From positions 2,652,376 through 2,716,375 of the forward strand of contig VZSR01001477.1 of assembly GCA_013398615.1 (NCBI GenBank): a stretch of DNA of 64,000 nt. The letters are read 5' to 3'. The notes below the pieces were generated by a model that worked only from the letters and a program-made list of their open reading frames with translations, searched no databases and was not told the origin of the DNA. The stretch is from Brachypodius melanocephalos. Its lineage: Eukaryota; Chordata; Aves; Passeriformes; Pycnonotidae. The translations under genes were made by a program, and so were the position numbers. Positions within the stretch are counted from its first letter, which is position 1; each line of letters starts with the position of its first letter. Shown here piece after piece: positions 39,631 to 52,300 of this stretch.

Positions 39631-42600
39631 TTATCCTCTCTTAAAAGTTAAATTTTAATTCAAACGTGAATGATTTTGCTAGAACCACCACAGGTATAAG
39701 TGAAAACTGAGATTACGATATGCTCAATCAGGAGACAATTTTAAAATACCTCTGCACATGCAAGATATATTTCCCATTTACTTTTCATTTATGTGCAAAG
39801 TAAGTAAGCGAAGGACTGTCATTAAATACGATTCCAAAATTTGATATTATCTCTGTCTCAGCAAGAAATGCTATAATCAAAGAAGAAGAACTCACATATT
39901 TTGACATTAAAAAGCTACTAAATGAAATGTGTCCCACTGTTTCATCTATTTTGACTGCATGTAGTACACTAATCCACTTTTTTTACAGATGAAAATAATT
40001 AGCAATTATATTAAACCTTCCAGACCCCAATCTGCTTGTAAATAACCCTGTATTTTCCATGATTCCATTTGAACCAGCCAGTATGATTCCTAAAATTTTT
40101 TATAGATCAAGAAGACACAATATTTATGCATCACCTCAAAAAATCATAAGTATTTTTGCTCTTATTACAGAGGAAGAACCAGTGAAGGCCTTTTACAGGT
40201 ATGGCACAGCACCACCATAAACTATCCCTTAAACCTTTTCTGAAACTGAGTCTATGATAGAAAGAAGTCCAAAACATGTTGTTGGCTTCAGTACCCTTAC
40301 AATTCCTTTGGACCACTAAAGTGGGACCATTTTGACCATTTCAGACCATTAAATGTTAAAAAAACACACCATACAAAGGAAGTCCAAGAGAAGCAAGCCA
40401 AAGTGGTCACAGTAACTCCCAACTGTTATGGAAAGCAAGCCACCTCCCAGGTTTAGCATGGAATATCATAATTTTGCTCCAGATTTAACTCCCCTTCCTC
40501 TCTTTCTGCAACATGTTTTCTTCAAGATGCTGCCAATAATATTTCCCCACACGTTATGCAAATATTCCAATATTAGCAACAAAAACACAGTATAAAGAAC
40601 CACCAGTAGGATTTCTTGAGCAATCACTGAAAGAGAGAATCAACCTTACCCTGTAATGTGTTACATGAGTCTTCAGGGTCAGCTTCATTCTGTGATAAAC
40701 AGCAAACAGATTCTTCCTTCTGACCTGAGCACTTAAAGGGCTGCTCTGCAGCACAGCTCAGATGAACCCTCTGTTGGGAATAACATAGTAATTCAACTGT
40801 GAGAGCAGAGTAGGTGCAGTCTCATTCATAAATTCCACCTCACTTATGCATCAAAATAATTTCACGTTCTGGAAAAATATTGCTGATATTGAGAGACAGG
40901 CAAAGACTGAATTGATAAATATCAGCACAACTGTTTTATTTCTGTGTTTTAAGTTAGTTCTATAATAAATACAAAGTGAAGACTGCAAGATGTTTGGCCG
41001 TTAAGATTTATCAAAGACGAAGGAAAATTAAATGTAATCCTTTCTCCCTTTTTTTTTTCTTGTGGTCTAGAGCATGGATTGTAATAAAAATATGGTTATA
41101 AATGCATCTGTCAATGGATTGCAACAGTGAATTATAAAAAAATTCTTTAATTTTCCCCTGGCTAAATTCTATTTTGTGTCTCAGTTAATCTGAGAGTTCA
41201 ACATTTGCTGCTGTTTATTCTCCTTCCTTCCTATGTCATTTTTCCATTTGCATATCCTTGAGACTTTTTTTGAAGGTACTCTAGCACTCATCATTACTTT
41301 TATTGATCTGATCCAACCCATCAGGGTAGGAAGAAAATAGCTATTGTCAGGTTCCTTTTTGATCATTTTAGCAACTTCTTTCAGTGCAGAGTCATAATCT
41401 CCCCAGAATAAGAAAAGGAGTCAGGATCAGAAAAGACAGAGCAAGGAGAAAATATTTGGTATATCAATAATCTGTCAGATTAAAAAATGGGATGTAATTT
41501 TATCTTGAATCTTTTCTTCAAAGTTGTTTAGCACTCTGTGAAACAATTGTATCACCATCTGTCTAAAGAAACAGAATGAATATTCCTGGTGCTCAGAGTA
41601 CTTACTGGTCCTCAATTTCTACATCCTTTCTGATTTTTCATGTAAATTTGCAGGTCTTGTCACTCATTCTCTTCCTTCCAATACTGTCAGAGTGCTCACA
41701 TAATCCCTCTTTTGCTACACATCATGTCCATTCCTCTGTCTGCTTGTCTGGCTCCTAGACCCTGCATCACTGATGAGCCAGAGCCTCACAGCAGCCACAG
41801 AGCAGCTTCCAAGCACAGCCCTGCTTAAGCACAGTTTTCCATATGACTGTAGCCACATTAAGATAGAAAGTTTTAACACATTACATTGTCTCAAGCTTTG
41901 TTTAAACATTAACAGCAAATTCCAACAAATTGCCAATAGCCAGAGTCATCCCTGAGCAAAGAATGTTCCTAGGTTAGCAGCAATAACCACTAAAACCACA
42001 AGCCTCTTGGAAAACTCGAAGACATACAATGTCTGCTACAACATAAGTTAGAGTGACTCACAATTAGTGAGGTACTGATGATCTAAGACAATGATGGAAT
42101 AATAAATTACTAAGGAGGTACTTTTACCTAGGCAACTCATGATGGAACACTGCTAGCCAAGGTAAGAAATATAAGTAGAAGTGATTTCTGTTCATTAAAA
42201 AAAATCAACATTAAATCATCATTATTAAATTGATTTCTATAAGATTCATTCAGGAAAATTGCAGAGAACAATACCAAATACAGAATCAAAATTTTATATT
42301 ACCATGTTACTTTTTTTTCTCTTCCTCAGTGATATGGCACTAAGAAAATACTTTCGGAACAGTATTACTACCTTAGGCAGTTTAACCATGAACTAATTTT
42401 CAAGAAAGCTCCTGATTAAGGACTGAAAATGAGCCAAGAACTTAAGAAAAAAATCTAAAGCTAGAAAATGTTAGGTATCTAGAACAACTTACCATTTGCT
42501 GAATATGAAATGCTGAAAGATTCTGAGAAAGGAAAAAACCTAATATCTGGCTTCAGAAACGCGCATCATTAGGAAAAAACAAAGGCGCGGAATAAATTCT

Positions 42601-43300
42601 ATAGTTTGTGTTCCATATAGCCTAAGGAACCGTCATCATTATTAGCCACAAGAAAGAGACAGGAAATTTATACCAGAATTTTTGTTTGTAACAATAATTT
42701 TAGATAGAGCTCTTCTAGAAAGCCACCCAGAGGGTATGAATTAAGTGGAACACTCTGTCAGCACACTAAAATAAAGAGACAAAAACTGCACTACTCAATG
42801 CAAAAACTACAAAACCAACCTGAAAATTGAAATAATATTCAGCTTCAGGTAAAAGAAAATGCTGTGTTAACAGGAGAAAAATATAAAAAAATGTAAACTC
42901 TAAATGTAAAAGGTGAACATTAGGGCAGATAACTGGTAATTGGAAACAAATGAAAACAATCTAGTCTAGTTTTAGCAGAAGTTATACAAATCTATCCAAG
43001 CAAATTAGCAACTTGTTGATATACCTTTGGTGTCCTCGTTTTGCTGCCTTCTGAATTAAAATGTTGTGTCTGGTTCTTTCCTCTGCTTCCAAGATATGAC
43101 ATATTGCTTTGAAACACAGCAATTTGTTAAAAACTTACTTAATATTTCATTGAAGTCTTCTGTAAAAACACATATCCTTGAACAAACGTTATTGTCATAA
43201 CAAGATGACTTTCTGCCTTTTTTTTCACGTATCCTCAGTGTTCTTAGCATGCAAACTTGTAACTCCTTAAGTCTGATAACTTAGCATAGTCCTAGTATTC
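39631..43300. other. No recognisable gene
   Basis: Mostly AT-rich. The stretch at 41560-41960 is richer in GC with overlapping frames on both strands but no motif. Nothing else can be named. Confidence 0.5.
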
Positions 43301-43676
43301 TGTTATGCCGGGAGACCAAACATCCTAAAGGCCTTGCAGTTGGGGGCTGGAAAGCCCTACACTATCTAGGGAAACCAAGGTCCTCTCTACAACATATCCC
43401 GTAAACTGGAGATTTGCCCCATCCAGGGGGGAGTTCCAAAGATGGGGGAATATCACACCATTCATCCAGGCCTTCCATTGGGGCATCCTTGTTAGATATG
43501 CTCATTTGTAAGGTCTGTAACCTGTATGTGCAATCTATTGTGTGTGTGCATTGCAGTCCATACCACCTTGGCAAAATCGTGCATCAATAATGATCCTTCT
43601 TAAAATACCAAGGTAAAAATCCCTTATCCCTTTACCATGTCTGGCTCTCAATTTTTAAGACCAGGGAAAGGCATCA
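43301..43676 (+). mobile_element. Solo LTR of an avian endogenous retrovirus (ERV1-like)
   Basis: It starts TGTTATGCCGGGAGACC and ends AAAGGCATCA. CATCAATAATGATCC near 43581 looks like a mutated polyadenylation signal region, and CCATGTCTGGCTCTC lies in the U5-like end. The type is one I recognise from songbird genomes. The bases flanking it (ATTC before, ATTA after) nearly match as a 4-base duplication. No internal genes remain. The minus-strand frame inside it is incidental. Confidence 0.72.
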
Positions 43677-44279
43677 ATTACAACTATTTATATACCTCCT
43701 GTAAGTTTTCTCCATGTTTACATACTCAGCCTTATAAAAGGTGTGGTAAGAATTCTATGGGGAACTGCATTAACATCCTCAGACAGCAGAAGAAATTTGT
43801 TTAAGGGTTGACATTTTAGATAGAGTCACTGTGGTACCTACAACCCTTATGAGGGATTTCCTGTCCTTTCATGCAGGGTGGCTTACAGAGAATGTCTGTA
43901 CAAACAAAGCCTGGAGGACTCCAAAGAGCTCGAGGGCCACCACATAGTTTATAAGAGAAAAGAGGGCTCAGAGAATATCACGATCACTGTATCTTGGATA
44001 GCACTTGAAAGCTACTGGAATATGTTCTTACTGTCTGATGCTTTCCATTTTTCAGGATTTCAGTTATTCTTTCAGAAAGAATATTAGTTTGGTTGACATG
44101 TTGCAGATAAATCCACACCGCTTTTAATAATCTCATTTAGTTTTAGTGTCATATAGATTATTCACTGCTTAACTCAAAATTATCTTGAAAAATCACTGAC
44201 ACAGGCAATTAGTAGTTAAGGGTTAATGTTCTTGGAATAACGATTAGTATACTTAGAAAAAATATGTACTACTTAAGTA
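43677..44279. other. No recognisable gene
   Basis: The frame at 43878-44087 has no family motif. The sequence between the LTR and the CR1 shows nothing that I can name. Confidence 0.5.
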
Positions 44280-44516
44280 GCTCTGTTGGAGAAGTGGAGA
44301 TACTGGACAGATTCCAGGAAATGACCATGAAAATGATTAAGACACAAAAGCATCTCTCCTATGAGGAAAGCTTATCTGGGACTGCTCAGGCTGGAGTGGA
44401 GAAGGCTTTGAGTCATCCTATCAATGCACAAAAGAATGGAGGGAAGATGAACTGAGGACTGTCAGGTGTTGCCTAGTGACAGAACAAGGGACAATGGACA
44501 CAAACTGAAAACAGAG
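44280..44516 (+). mobile_element. CR1 LINE, first part, plus strand
   Basis: The part matches CR1 near the end of ORF2: GACAGATTCCAGGAAATGACC..., then CATCTCTCCTATGAGGAAAG and GACAGAACAAGGGACAATGG. It is 5'-truncated near 44280 and interrupted at 44516 by an LTR. The element resumes at 45072. Stops and substitutions show that it is dead. Confidence 0.88.
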
Positions 44517-45066
44517 TGCCCCAGTTCATCTGAGTTAATTTTCTTCTTAGTAGCTGTGACAGAGCTGCGTTTTGAATTTAGTATAAGAATTATCTTGGTA
44601 TCACACTAATGTTTTAGTTTTGGCTAAGCTGTGCTTGCTCTGTGTTAAAGACTTTTCAGCTTCTCACGTGTCCCACCAGCATGTGGGCTAGAGAGCAGAG
44701 GAAGCTGCTGGGAGGAGACACAGCTGTAACAGCTGAACCCAGCTGGCCAAAAGGACATTCCGTACCAAATGGCATCACACTCCTTACATAAACTAGGGAA
44801 AAGCTGCCCATAGAGCTGCTACTCAGGGACTAGTTGGGCACCAGCCAGCAGATGGTGAGCAATTACATTGTGCATCATTTGTTTTTTATATTCTAATTCT
44901 TTTATCACTCTTATCTTTTTCTTTTCTGTTCTATCAAACTGTATTTATGTCATCCCATGAATTTTACATTTTTTTTCCTTCCAGTTCTGTCCCCCATCTG
45001 ACTGCGTGGAGGAGTGAACGAGCAGATGTGTGGTGTTCTAACCGCCCGCCAGGTTAAATCACAACA
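44517..45066 (+). mobile_element. ERVL-like solo LTR inserted in CR1
   Basis: The LTR begins TGCCCCAGTT and ends GGTTAAATCACAACA. CTTACATAAAC near 44783 corresponds to the TATA box of this family, and the pyrimidine-rich stretch at 44920-44990 and the GAGGAGTGAACGAGCAG block fit its R/U5. It lies inside one CR1 element. The bases on its flanks are CAGAG (44512-44516) and CAAAG (45067-45071), a 5-base target-site duplication with one mismatch, as expected for ERVL-type integration. Its length, 550 bases, is normal for a solo LTR. No internal region remains. Confidence 0.85.
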
Positions 45067-45071
45067 CAAAG

Positions 45072-45296
45072 ATGTCCTGCCTGAGTGTCAGGAAACAGGT
45101 TTTTTTTCACTGTGATGATGACTGAGCACTGGCACAGGTTGCCCAAAGAGAGTATGAGCTCTTTCTCCTTGTTTCAAAAACCATCCAGACACTGTTCTGG
45201 GCAGCTACTTCTGGCTGACCTTGCCCAAGCAGAAGAAGTTGGACCAGATGACTTCCTTAGCCCCTTCTAAACTCATGCATTCTGTTATTCTGTAAT
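45072..45296 (+). mobile_element. CR1 LINE, second part with 3' end
   Basis: This continues the CR1 broken at 44516. It holds GGCACAGGTTGCCCAAAGAG, the ORF2 C-terminal and 3' UTR region, and ends CATTCTGTTATTCTGTAATC, the diverged terminal eight-base repeat. Together with 44280-44516 it makes one 5'-truncated element. Confidence 0.9.
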
Positions 45297-46093
45297 CCTG
45301 CCTTTATGTGTTATTATCAGCTAAACATATATTAAACCTTGTTTAGCATACTTAACTAGTTCTTATTGTAACCAAAGCACTGATTCACCAAAGCACAAAT
45401 TGTTTATATCAACCTAAAATACACCACTACTCCTGTATATCCTAATTCCCACAGTCCTCCAGCATTTCAATTCACAATTTAGTCTTCTGCTGATAGTTAT
45501 TTATTTTCTTTTATATGCAAAGCTCATGCTGGATTTCTATCAATAGAAAAGCTTTTCCAAAGTATTCTCGAAAGATATTGCACATGATACAGTCCTTCAG
45601 CACACAACCTTTAGAAAAAAAGGATGGGTTCTTCTACTGCATTTGTTATTAGCAATTCAATTACATTAATCAGCCCTAAATGGAAATTAGAATTTCTACT
45701 TGAACTGAAATTATATGAATGGGTAAGTTTATCACAACATGACATTCGAAATATTTCACAATTTTGGAAATTGATGTGCCTCTGGATTTGAAGGATTTGG
45801 TTCTGATCACCAAACATTGGTGATCATTGAGAACATTGGTGATCAGGAGATCATTGACAAGTACAGAATAAAGAACTAGTAGATTAACTTTCAGATGGGC
45901 CCTGTCTTTGTTCAAAGACTGGCCATTACTTAGATTTCACCTTACTTTGCTCCTCTTTTATCACTTGCAAGTCAATGAAATACTAATAACTATCAGTAAC
46001 CTGATGCTGAAAAGCAGGCACACTGGTAGGAAATCTTTCTTTTTCCAGAAGGCAACTGAATAATGTAATTCTTGGAATTACCAGAACTAGGAA
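45297..46093. other. No gene; small inverted and direct repeat
   Basis: The only structure is at 45804-45845. TGATCACCAA (45804-45813) and TTGGTGATCA (45817-45826) form a perfect 10-base inverted repeat with a 3-base loop, and AACATTGGTGATCA is repeated at 45832-45845. The overlapping minus-strand frames have no motif. Confidence 0.6.
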
Positions 46094-46300
46094 TCACAGA
46101 ATAGCTGAGGTTACAAGGGACCTCTGTGGCTTATCTGCTCCATCTTCACTCCTCAAGCAGGGACAGGTAGAGACAGTTGCTTAGGACTGTGTCCAGATGA
46201 CTTTTAAGTATTTTCAAGGAGGGAAATTTCATGAACTCTTTTGGCAACCTGTTCAAGTGCTTAGTCACCCTCAGAGCAAATGAGGGTTAACGAGTGAACA
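46094..46300 (-). mobile_element. CR1 LINE 3' end, minus strand (diverged)
   Basis: It starts CACAGAATAGCTGAGGTTAC and follows the CR1 3' UTR (AAGGGACCTCTGTGG, GGGACAGGTAGAG) at lower identity than the 38.7 kb copy. It fades out near 46300. Confidence 0.75.
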
Positions 46301-48136
46301 ATTTTCTTAAACTCTAGCTTTCACAGAATGAATATTTCCTGGATATTTTTGGTATTTCAAATTACTTCAAAGAAATGTTCCCATTTTTGTCACTCAACAA
46401 ACTTTCTGTGTTCTTTTTATTTTTACTGTTTTCTGCTAATAACCACATAGCTTTTCCCTATCTAACCTCCCTCTCAAAATTTTCACCTATCCCACACCCT
46501 GACAATTCTAAGAGAAGTTTAATTGGATTTCTAAACCTTAAAGGCACTATTTTCAGCTGCCTAACACTCTATTACATTTCTGACAGAGGCAAGACTTTCA
46601 ATTTCGGATGGAAAAGAGCTGCAGGTCATATAAACAAAAGGTTCAAAATAATTTGTAAAACCAACAGAGATTATATTGCTGTGGATTAATCATCTGTATA
46701 ATCTATAAAGCAGTGAGATAGTCAGAACAGCAATGCTTAGAACTACAAAACAAAGGCCTTGCTTTTTTGTGTTTCTTTTTTTTTTTTTTTTTAAGAAATA
46801 GTCAACTTGGGAACATATCAGAGCAATTCACTGGTAAAAAGGGAAGGGAGACACTTACCAAATAATTGATAGCTGGTTATAAAACCAAAATTGCCACAAG
46901 TTTGGTGGGTTTTGTTTGGTTTTTTGTAGGTTTGTTTGTTTTATTTCAAAAGATGTTTTGTTTCTATTATTGAGCACAGATTTCTAGGTCATTGGGTGAT
47001 TTCTGTGTAGAACACAGAAAAAAAGTCTTTTTTTTTTTTTTTTTGACAGAAATATAGCAGCCCTGACTGTTGACAAAGATGCTCTCTCAGACAGCCAAGA
47101 TCAATTGCATTTGTAGCTGTTCCACTCATAAAAGCAACTGGTTTCCATTATATTTAGAATAAAAGAAAACCCAAAATAACAAGTATGAACGATTAGCATT
47201 TTTAATTCTGGCCACTAAATCAATTGAACAGGATTTGCATTTCAAATCCTCACCAGTTGTCATGAAAGACACTATGGTGTTTCTGTTTGGTTTTTTAGTT
47301 TGTTTTGGCAAGTAAGAAAAAGTTAGTTCCACTCCTTTGGTTGAATTCCAGTTTAGTAATTAATTACATTCTGCCCACTTAAATGATCTTAGAAATTTCA
47401 TGGGAAAAGCTCCTCCTCCCTTCTTTCCTAAATGTAACATATTGCTGCTTCCTACTGTTCAAATACCAAACTCATTATATCCCAATTCCATGTCTGACTA
47501 AACAGAATGAGTTTGAAATGGAACAGTTTTAAAGGAAGTGCTTAGGGATTTCTCTGAAAGACAATGTTCTAGACATGCAGCATGAAATTGTTATCACTAG
47601 AAAATTAAAGAGTTTTACTTTCAAAAACATCTCGTTAAGTATGTTGACTGTCTTCTACAATATGTTTTCTTATTTATTAAAAGGTGAAAAAATCTCAAAG
47701 TGTGCTAAAATGTAAACTAAATTCTGATTTCTGACTTTTCTGACTTTCCTATTTCCTCTGCAACATGTCAGGTTAACAAAGATGAAAGTGAACATGAACT
47801 TACCCAATTCCTCTGGTTCCAGGAAGTGTTGGGGAGGGAGGGTTGTAATTTATCAGAAAAAAAAATTTTGACTTTCAGTAAGTAGTAATCTGAATAGAAA
47901 AAAGTCTGGTGAAGGAGAATGAAGTCAGCATCAAAACAGATCATTGGTGAAGTTATATTTTCCTCTGTGAGAGTTTTGCCCCTTCAAGAATCTCATTTCT
48001 CTACTCTGTTCTGTATCCCCAACTGAGATGAGCCATCTTCTAGATGTAAAAGATGAAACGCCTAAGATACAACATATTCCTAATATCAAACAATGGATGA
48101 AATCCTTCTCATCAATGTTAGAATCATGTTTCTACA
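46301..48136. other. No recognisable gene; poly-T runs
   Basis: T runs lie at 46776-46792 and 47028-47044. The plus-strand frame at 46375-46689 has no motif and no intron context. Nothing else can be named. Confidence 0.55.
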
Positions 48137-48608
48137 GAACTGGTTATGCCTTATTTGGAGCTCCAGTCCTGGTCTCCACAGTACAACAGAGGACATGAGG
48201 GGTTCCAGCAAAGGACCATGAATGTGATTCAAAGACTAGAGCATCTCTCCATAGGAGGCTCAAAGAGCTGGCATAGTTCAGTATGGAGAAGAAAAGGCTC
48301 AGGGATCTCATCAATACCTACAAATACCCGGAGGGAGGATGTACGGAGGACACAGACAGGTTCTTTTTAGTGTTTCCATTGTCAGGAGAAGAGGCAATGG
48401 GCATGAAATGAAACTCTGGAGAGTCTCTCTAAAAATCAGGAAAAGTGTTTTACACTGGCACATGTTGCCCAGAGCACTTATGGAGCCGCTATCCATGGAG
48501 ATGTTCAAAAGCCACCTAGACACTCGTCTGGACAGTCAGCTCTGGGTGACCTTGCTTGTGGCAGCCATTCCTGCTCAGGTGTCTTCTAATCTCAGTTATT
48601 CTGTGATT
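48137..48608 (+). mobile_element. CR1 LINE 3' part, plus strand
   Basis: It carries the standard CR1 ORF2 end and 3' UTR: GGAGCTCCAGTCCTGG, CATCTCTCCATAGGAGGC, TTACACTGGCACATGTTGCC, CTAGACACTCGTCTGGAC, and the terminal TTATTCTGTGATTATT. Its 5' truncation is near 48137. Frames across it on both strands are remnants or shadows of ORF2. Confidence 0.9.
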
Positions 48609-49231
48609 ATTTGGAAGTTTTCAGTATAAATAGTATATTCTGACAAATCTGAAATACAACATATAAGTTAATACAATAGAAATTATCTTGGCAGTTTTTC
48701 TGAACACTTTATTAATTGTGATAAAAAATAGAATCCAAACCCCCGCAATTTTACTGTTTTTCTGTTGTGTAGTATTCACATTACTATTTAACAACACTAA
48801 AACACTTATCAATGTCCTGTGTTAATTACAGACAAGAGAACTCCTCTCATGCGCATTCATTTTGACTTTTTAAATTCCTTGGGACTCTGCTCTTTCATCC
48901 TTTTCTTTCCCTTTCTGTTAGTCTGTTATCATCCACATTTTTTCACTGCAAAACTGTTTAAGATTATTTTTTTTCTTTTATATTCCCCAGTACTTTTCAG
49001 AAAGAGAGAAAGAACTGAATTAGATGTTTGTTTATCTAAAATACAATGGGGTTTTTTTAGAAAGTGGAATCCTAGCTCTTTTAGATAGCCCTAAATGCTT
49101 TTTAGACATGAACTTGAATTGTTTCTTGGTCCTTGCTCAGCTGAATAATGCACATAAAATAAATGAAAGAGTAGAATTATAATATCCAGTTTGCTTCACC
49201 TCTTTTTCTGTGACACGGTGAAACAGTTCAC

Positions 49232-49373
49232 TATATATATATATAGATATAGATAGATAGATAGAGATATAGATGATAGATATAAATAGAGATGATATAG
49301 ATATAGATATATAGAGATATAGATATAGATAGATGATATAGATATAGATAGATAGATAGATAGATAGATAGAG
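49232..49373. repeat. (TA)n / (GATA)n microsatellite
   Basis: An initial TA run passes into mixed GATATA units and then seven or more clean GATA units at the right end. The minus-strand frame here is a Ser-Ile-Tyr-Leu repeat that comes only from the microsatellite. Confidence 0.95.
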
Positions 49374-52300
49374 CTATTTGTATCATCCACAGATCTTTTT
49401 ATCTTCATTTCTTTGCTGAATACTTCCATATATACACATTTCACCCAAGAACACCTTACTATTCAATTTTCTTCCCTCTATTGTACCTTTGCAAAGCAAT
49501 CATATGATAGTTTCTCATCCAGTGTAATCAAATTGTAAATATAGCTGCTCTGCTTAGTGTTCTCTGTTCATATACATTCCTCCTGTTCGACAGGTGTTTC
49601 CATTCTTCCTACCTATTTTCCACACTATTTCCCAAGGGTTCTGCTCAACTGATTTTTTTATCACATCCATTTTGCTTGGTCTCTGTTTTCCTGCCAAGAT
49701 AGGAGTCAAACAATCCATTCCTGTGCTGAGCATGGTGATGTAATGCAAAACAGAGTCCACAAGGGAAGGTCCTGATGGGTGAGTTCCTACTGCTGCCTGA
49801 ACTAATAGAGAAGAAGAATGTGCTCAGACAAGCAGAGAAGATAAAATGCAGCAGACTTGTTCAAGGATGAAGTAGCACCAAATGACTGCTTCAACTGAAA
49901 GAGAACAGAGCTGAAGCTGCTGGGAATGAGATAGTGGATGGCAAAAGAACAGAAGCTGATGAGATTTGAAGACACTATTTCCCAAGACAGAAGCAAGAGG
50001 GCTTTCTTTTAGAGTCCCTTACAAGAGCCACAGTGACCATTTAAAAAGAACTAATAAAAATTATTTCTTCATTTTCAGTACATAATGCAGGGCGGCTAGG
50101 TCTTTAAAAAGATGAACTAGACTGTGCAGCCTGACTGCTGCACAGTTTGCTAAATATTTTCACCATCATATTTTGTGAAACATTACCATGATCACTTTCA
50201 AATACTTGATAAAATATGTCCAATTTAAATAAAGAATGAGTGTCTTGGCCACTTTGAGCAACTCATTAAAATTTGCAGTGTCATAAATGTGCTACACCTT
50301 AAAAAGTACTAAAATAGAGACAATGAGATGAAAATTTCAACAACAGAACCTTACGGTGGTTCCATCCTCACTTCATTTCTGAAAGCATGTAAAAGCTCTG
50401 TCCCTTGTGTTAGGTTGCTGAATCCCAAACTAAAGGGTCCTCAGTCATTTCTGTGTGGCACTGCATTGCAGCAGCACCAATTCACTGCCACCTTAGTACA
50501 GTGGCATAATTTTTCATCTGGAATTAGTTGAGAGCTTGCTCAAATCCACTTAAAGGAAAATCTTAATGACAGCACCCATATGGGCTAATGCAAATCTAAA
50601 CTGGTAGACTCCCTCATAACGTAGCTAAAGCACCCATGTACAAGCTGTATTTTTTCCCTACATACAGAGATACCAACTGCAACCACCAAATACATCTAAC
50701 ATAGCAATTCAATGTAAATTGTGCCAAGTAATGATAAGGGAAATATGAGCAAAGGAAGCAGCAATAGCTAAGACAACTCAGCAGCAAGAAATACAGAGAT
50801 ACAGTAAAACTGTGGAGAAATGACAAGAGTAAATGTATCCTGGTTGCAGAATAGTTGTAATTTATAATATTACTGTATTCTAATTATTATAGACTAATAT
50901 TCATATGTATTTACCTGACTTCCTATTGAATCTAGACTTTCGACCTTTCAACCTAATTTCTCCTTAAAGAATTTATTGCTTATTTGTCTTCTTGGAACAT
51001 CAAATAGAAAATTCAGATCTAAGTTTTTTCTGCCACTTCCATAACCATTGTACTGCATACATGATTTGTCTTATGCACCACTGGGATAGTACTATTATCA
51101 TTGTTTGCATTTTTCATTGAAGATTTCCAACAAATTTCTATTAAACTTGCCTTTTCCAAAACATGCAGTTATTTCGTAGTTCCTGAACACCCCTTCAACA
51201 GTTTATAAAGAAAAGTTTAAAAATTATCTATGTCTCTGTTCAATTTTGATTTGAAGGGAAAAATCTAAGAATGCATGTGATCTATTTTTACTTGAAATTT
51301 ACTTAAGTGTGGCTGGTAGTTCAGTAAAAGACAAAGAGATAACTGGAAGTTTTGTTGGTTTTGTTGCCCAGCTACTGAATCTTTTTCCTTTGACAGAGTG
51401 ATTAACTCTCAAAATCTTTTCTAGTGTGGCAAAAATTGTTTTATACTTCAGCTGGATCATTTGAGTATTGGGAAACAGAAAGTAGAAATAACCCACCACT
51501 TCTGAATTTCACCAAACATTGTTTGTCCATTTTTAAAAATTCTGCACAAATATTTACATTTCATATCACGTATGGTCATCAGTTTTAAATTATAAGTTAC
51601 ATTCAAACACCTCAGACTGCCTTCACTAGCTGAAATTCTTCATGTTGGCACAACACATGACCTCCACAAGCTCAGCAACCGAAGAAAGATCCTTTGTTAT
51701 GTTCACTCTGTTTGAAATGGCACAGATGCAATTCTTTTGTTAACTTTTTCTTCTTCATGATAGAAGCATTCGTTATGGCAGAAATCTGACAATGCCAGTT
51801 TTCTAGCATACACTATTTTGAAAATGAATGGAGAGATTGAAGCACTGCATGCTTCAATTCATGCAGCAGCAGCAGAGATGGCCACTTATCCAAGAAAAAA
51901 GGACTGGAATATCACAACAAATTTTCCTCTGAAAAATTAATGGACTCCTCTCAAGAAATTACAAGGAATAAGTTATTTATAAATTAAAACTGGTTAAGTT
52001 GCCAAATATTTGAGACAAGATGATATTATTTTATGTGGTCTTCTGCAAAAATGGTGGATGAAATGGGGTTTTACTATGTTCCAGCTAAAAAACCGTGAGT
52101 TTTGATGTTTACATATTATCACTTTAGTCACAATGTGAGTGCAAATAGAATCACTCTAAAGACAACATTCAGCCCCAGAACAATATAAAACACTTCCTCA
52201 CAGTCAAAATTTACTTACAAGACCTTTATTTTTCTCACAGTGTGATTGTCTTGGATCAAACACCAACGGTTTTGAGTGTTTTCAAAATGTCTAGTTTGTA

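Noticed and set aside
49196..49444. Ser/Ile/Tyr repeat protein on the minus strand
   Set aside because: It is a translation of the (GATA)n microsatellite.
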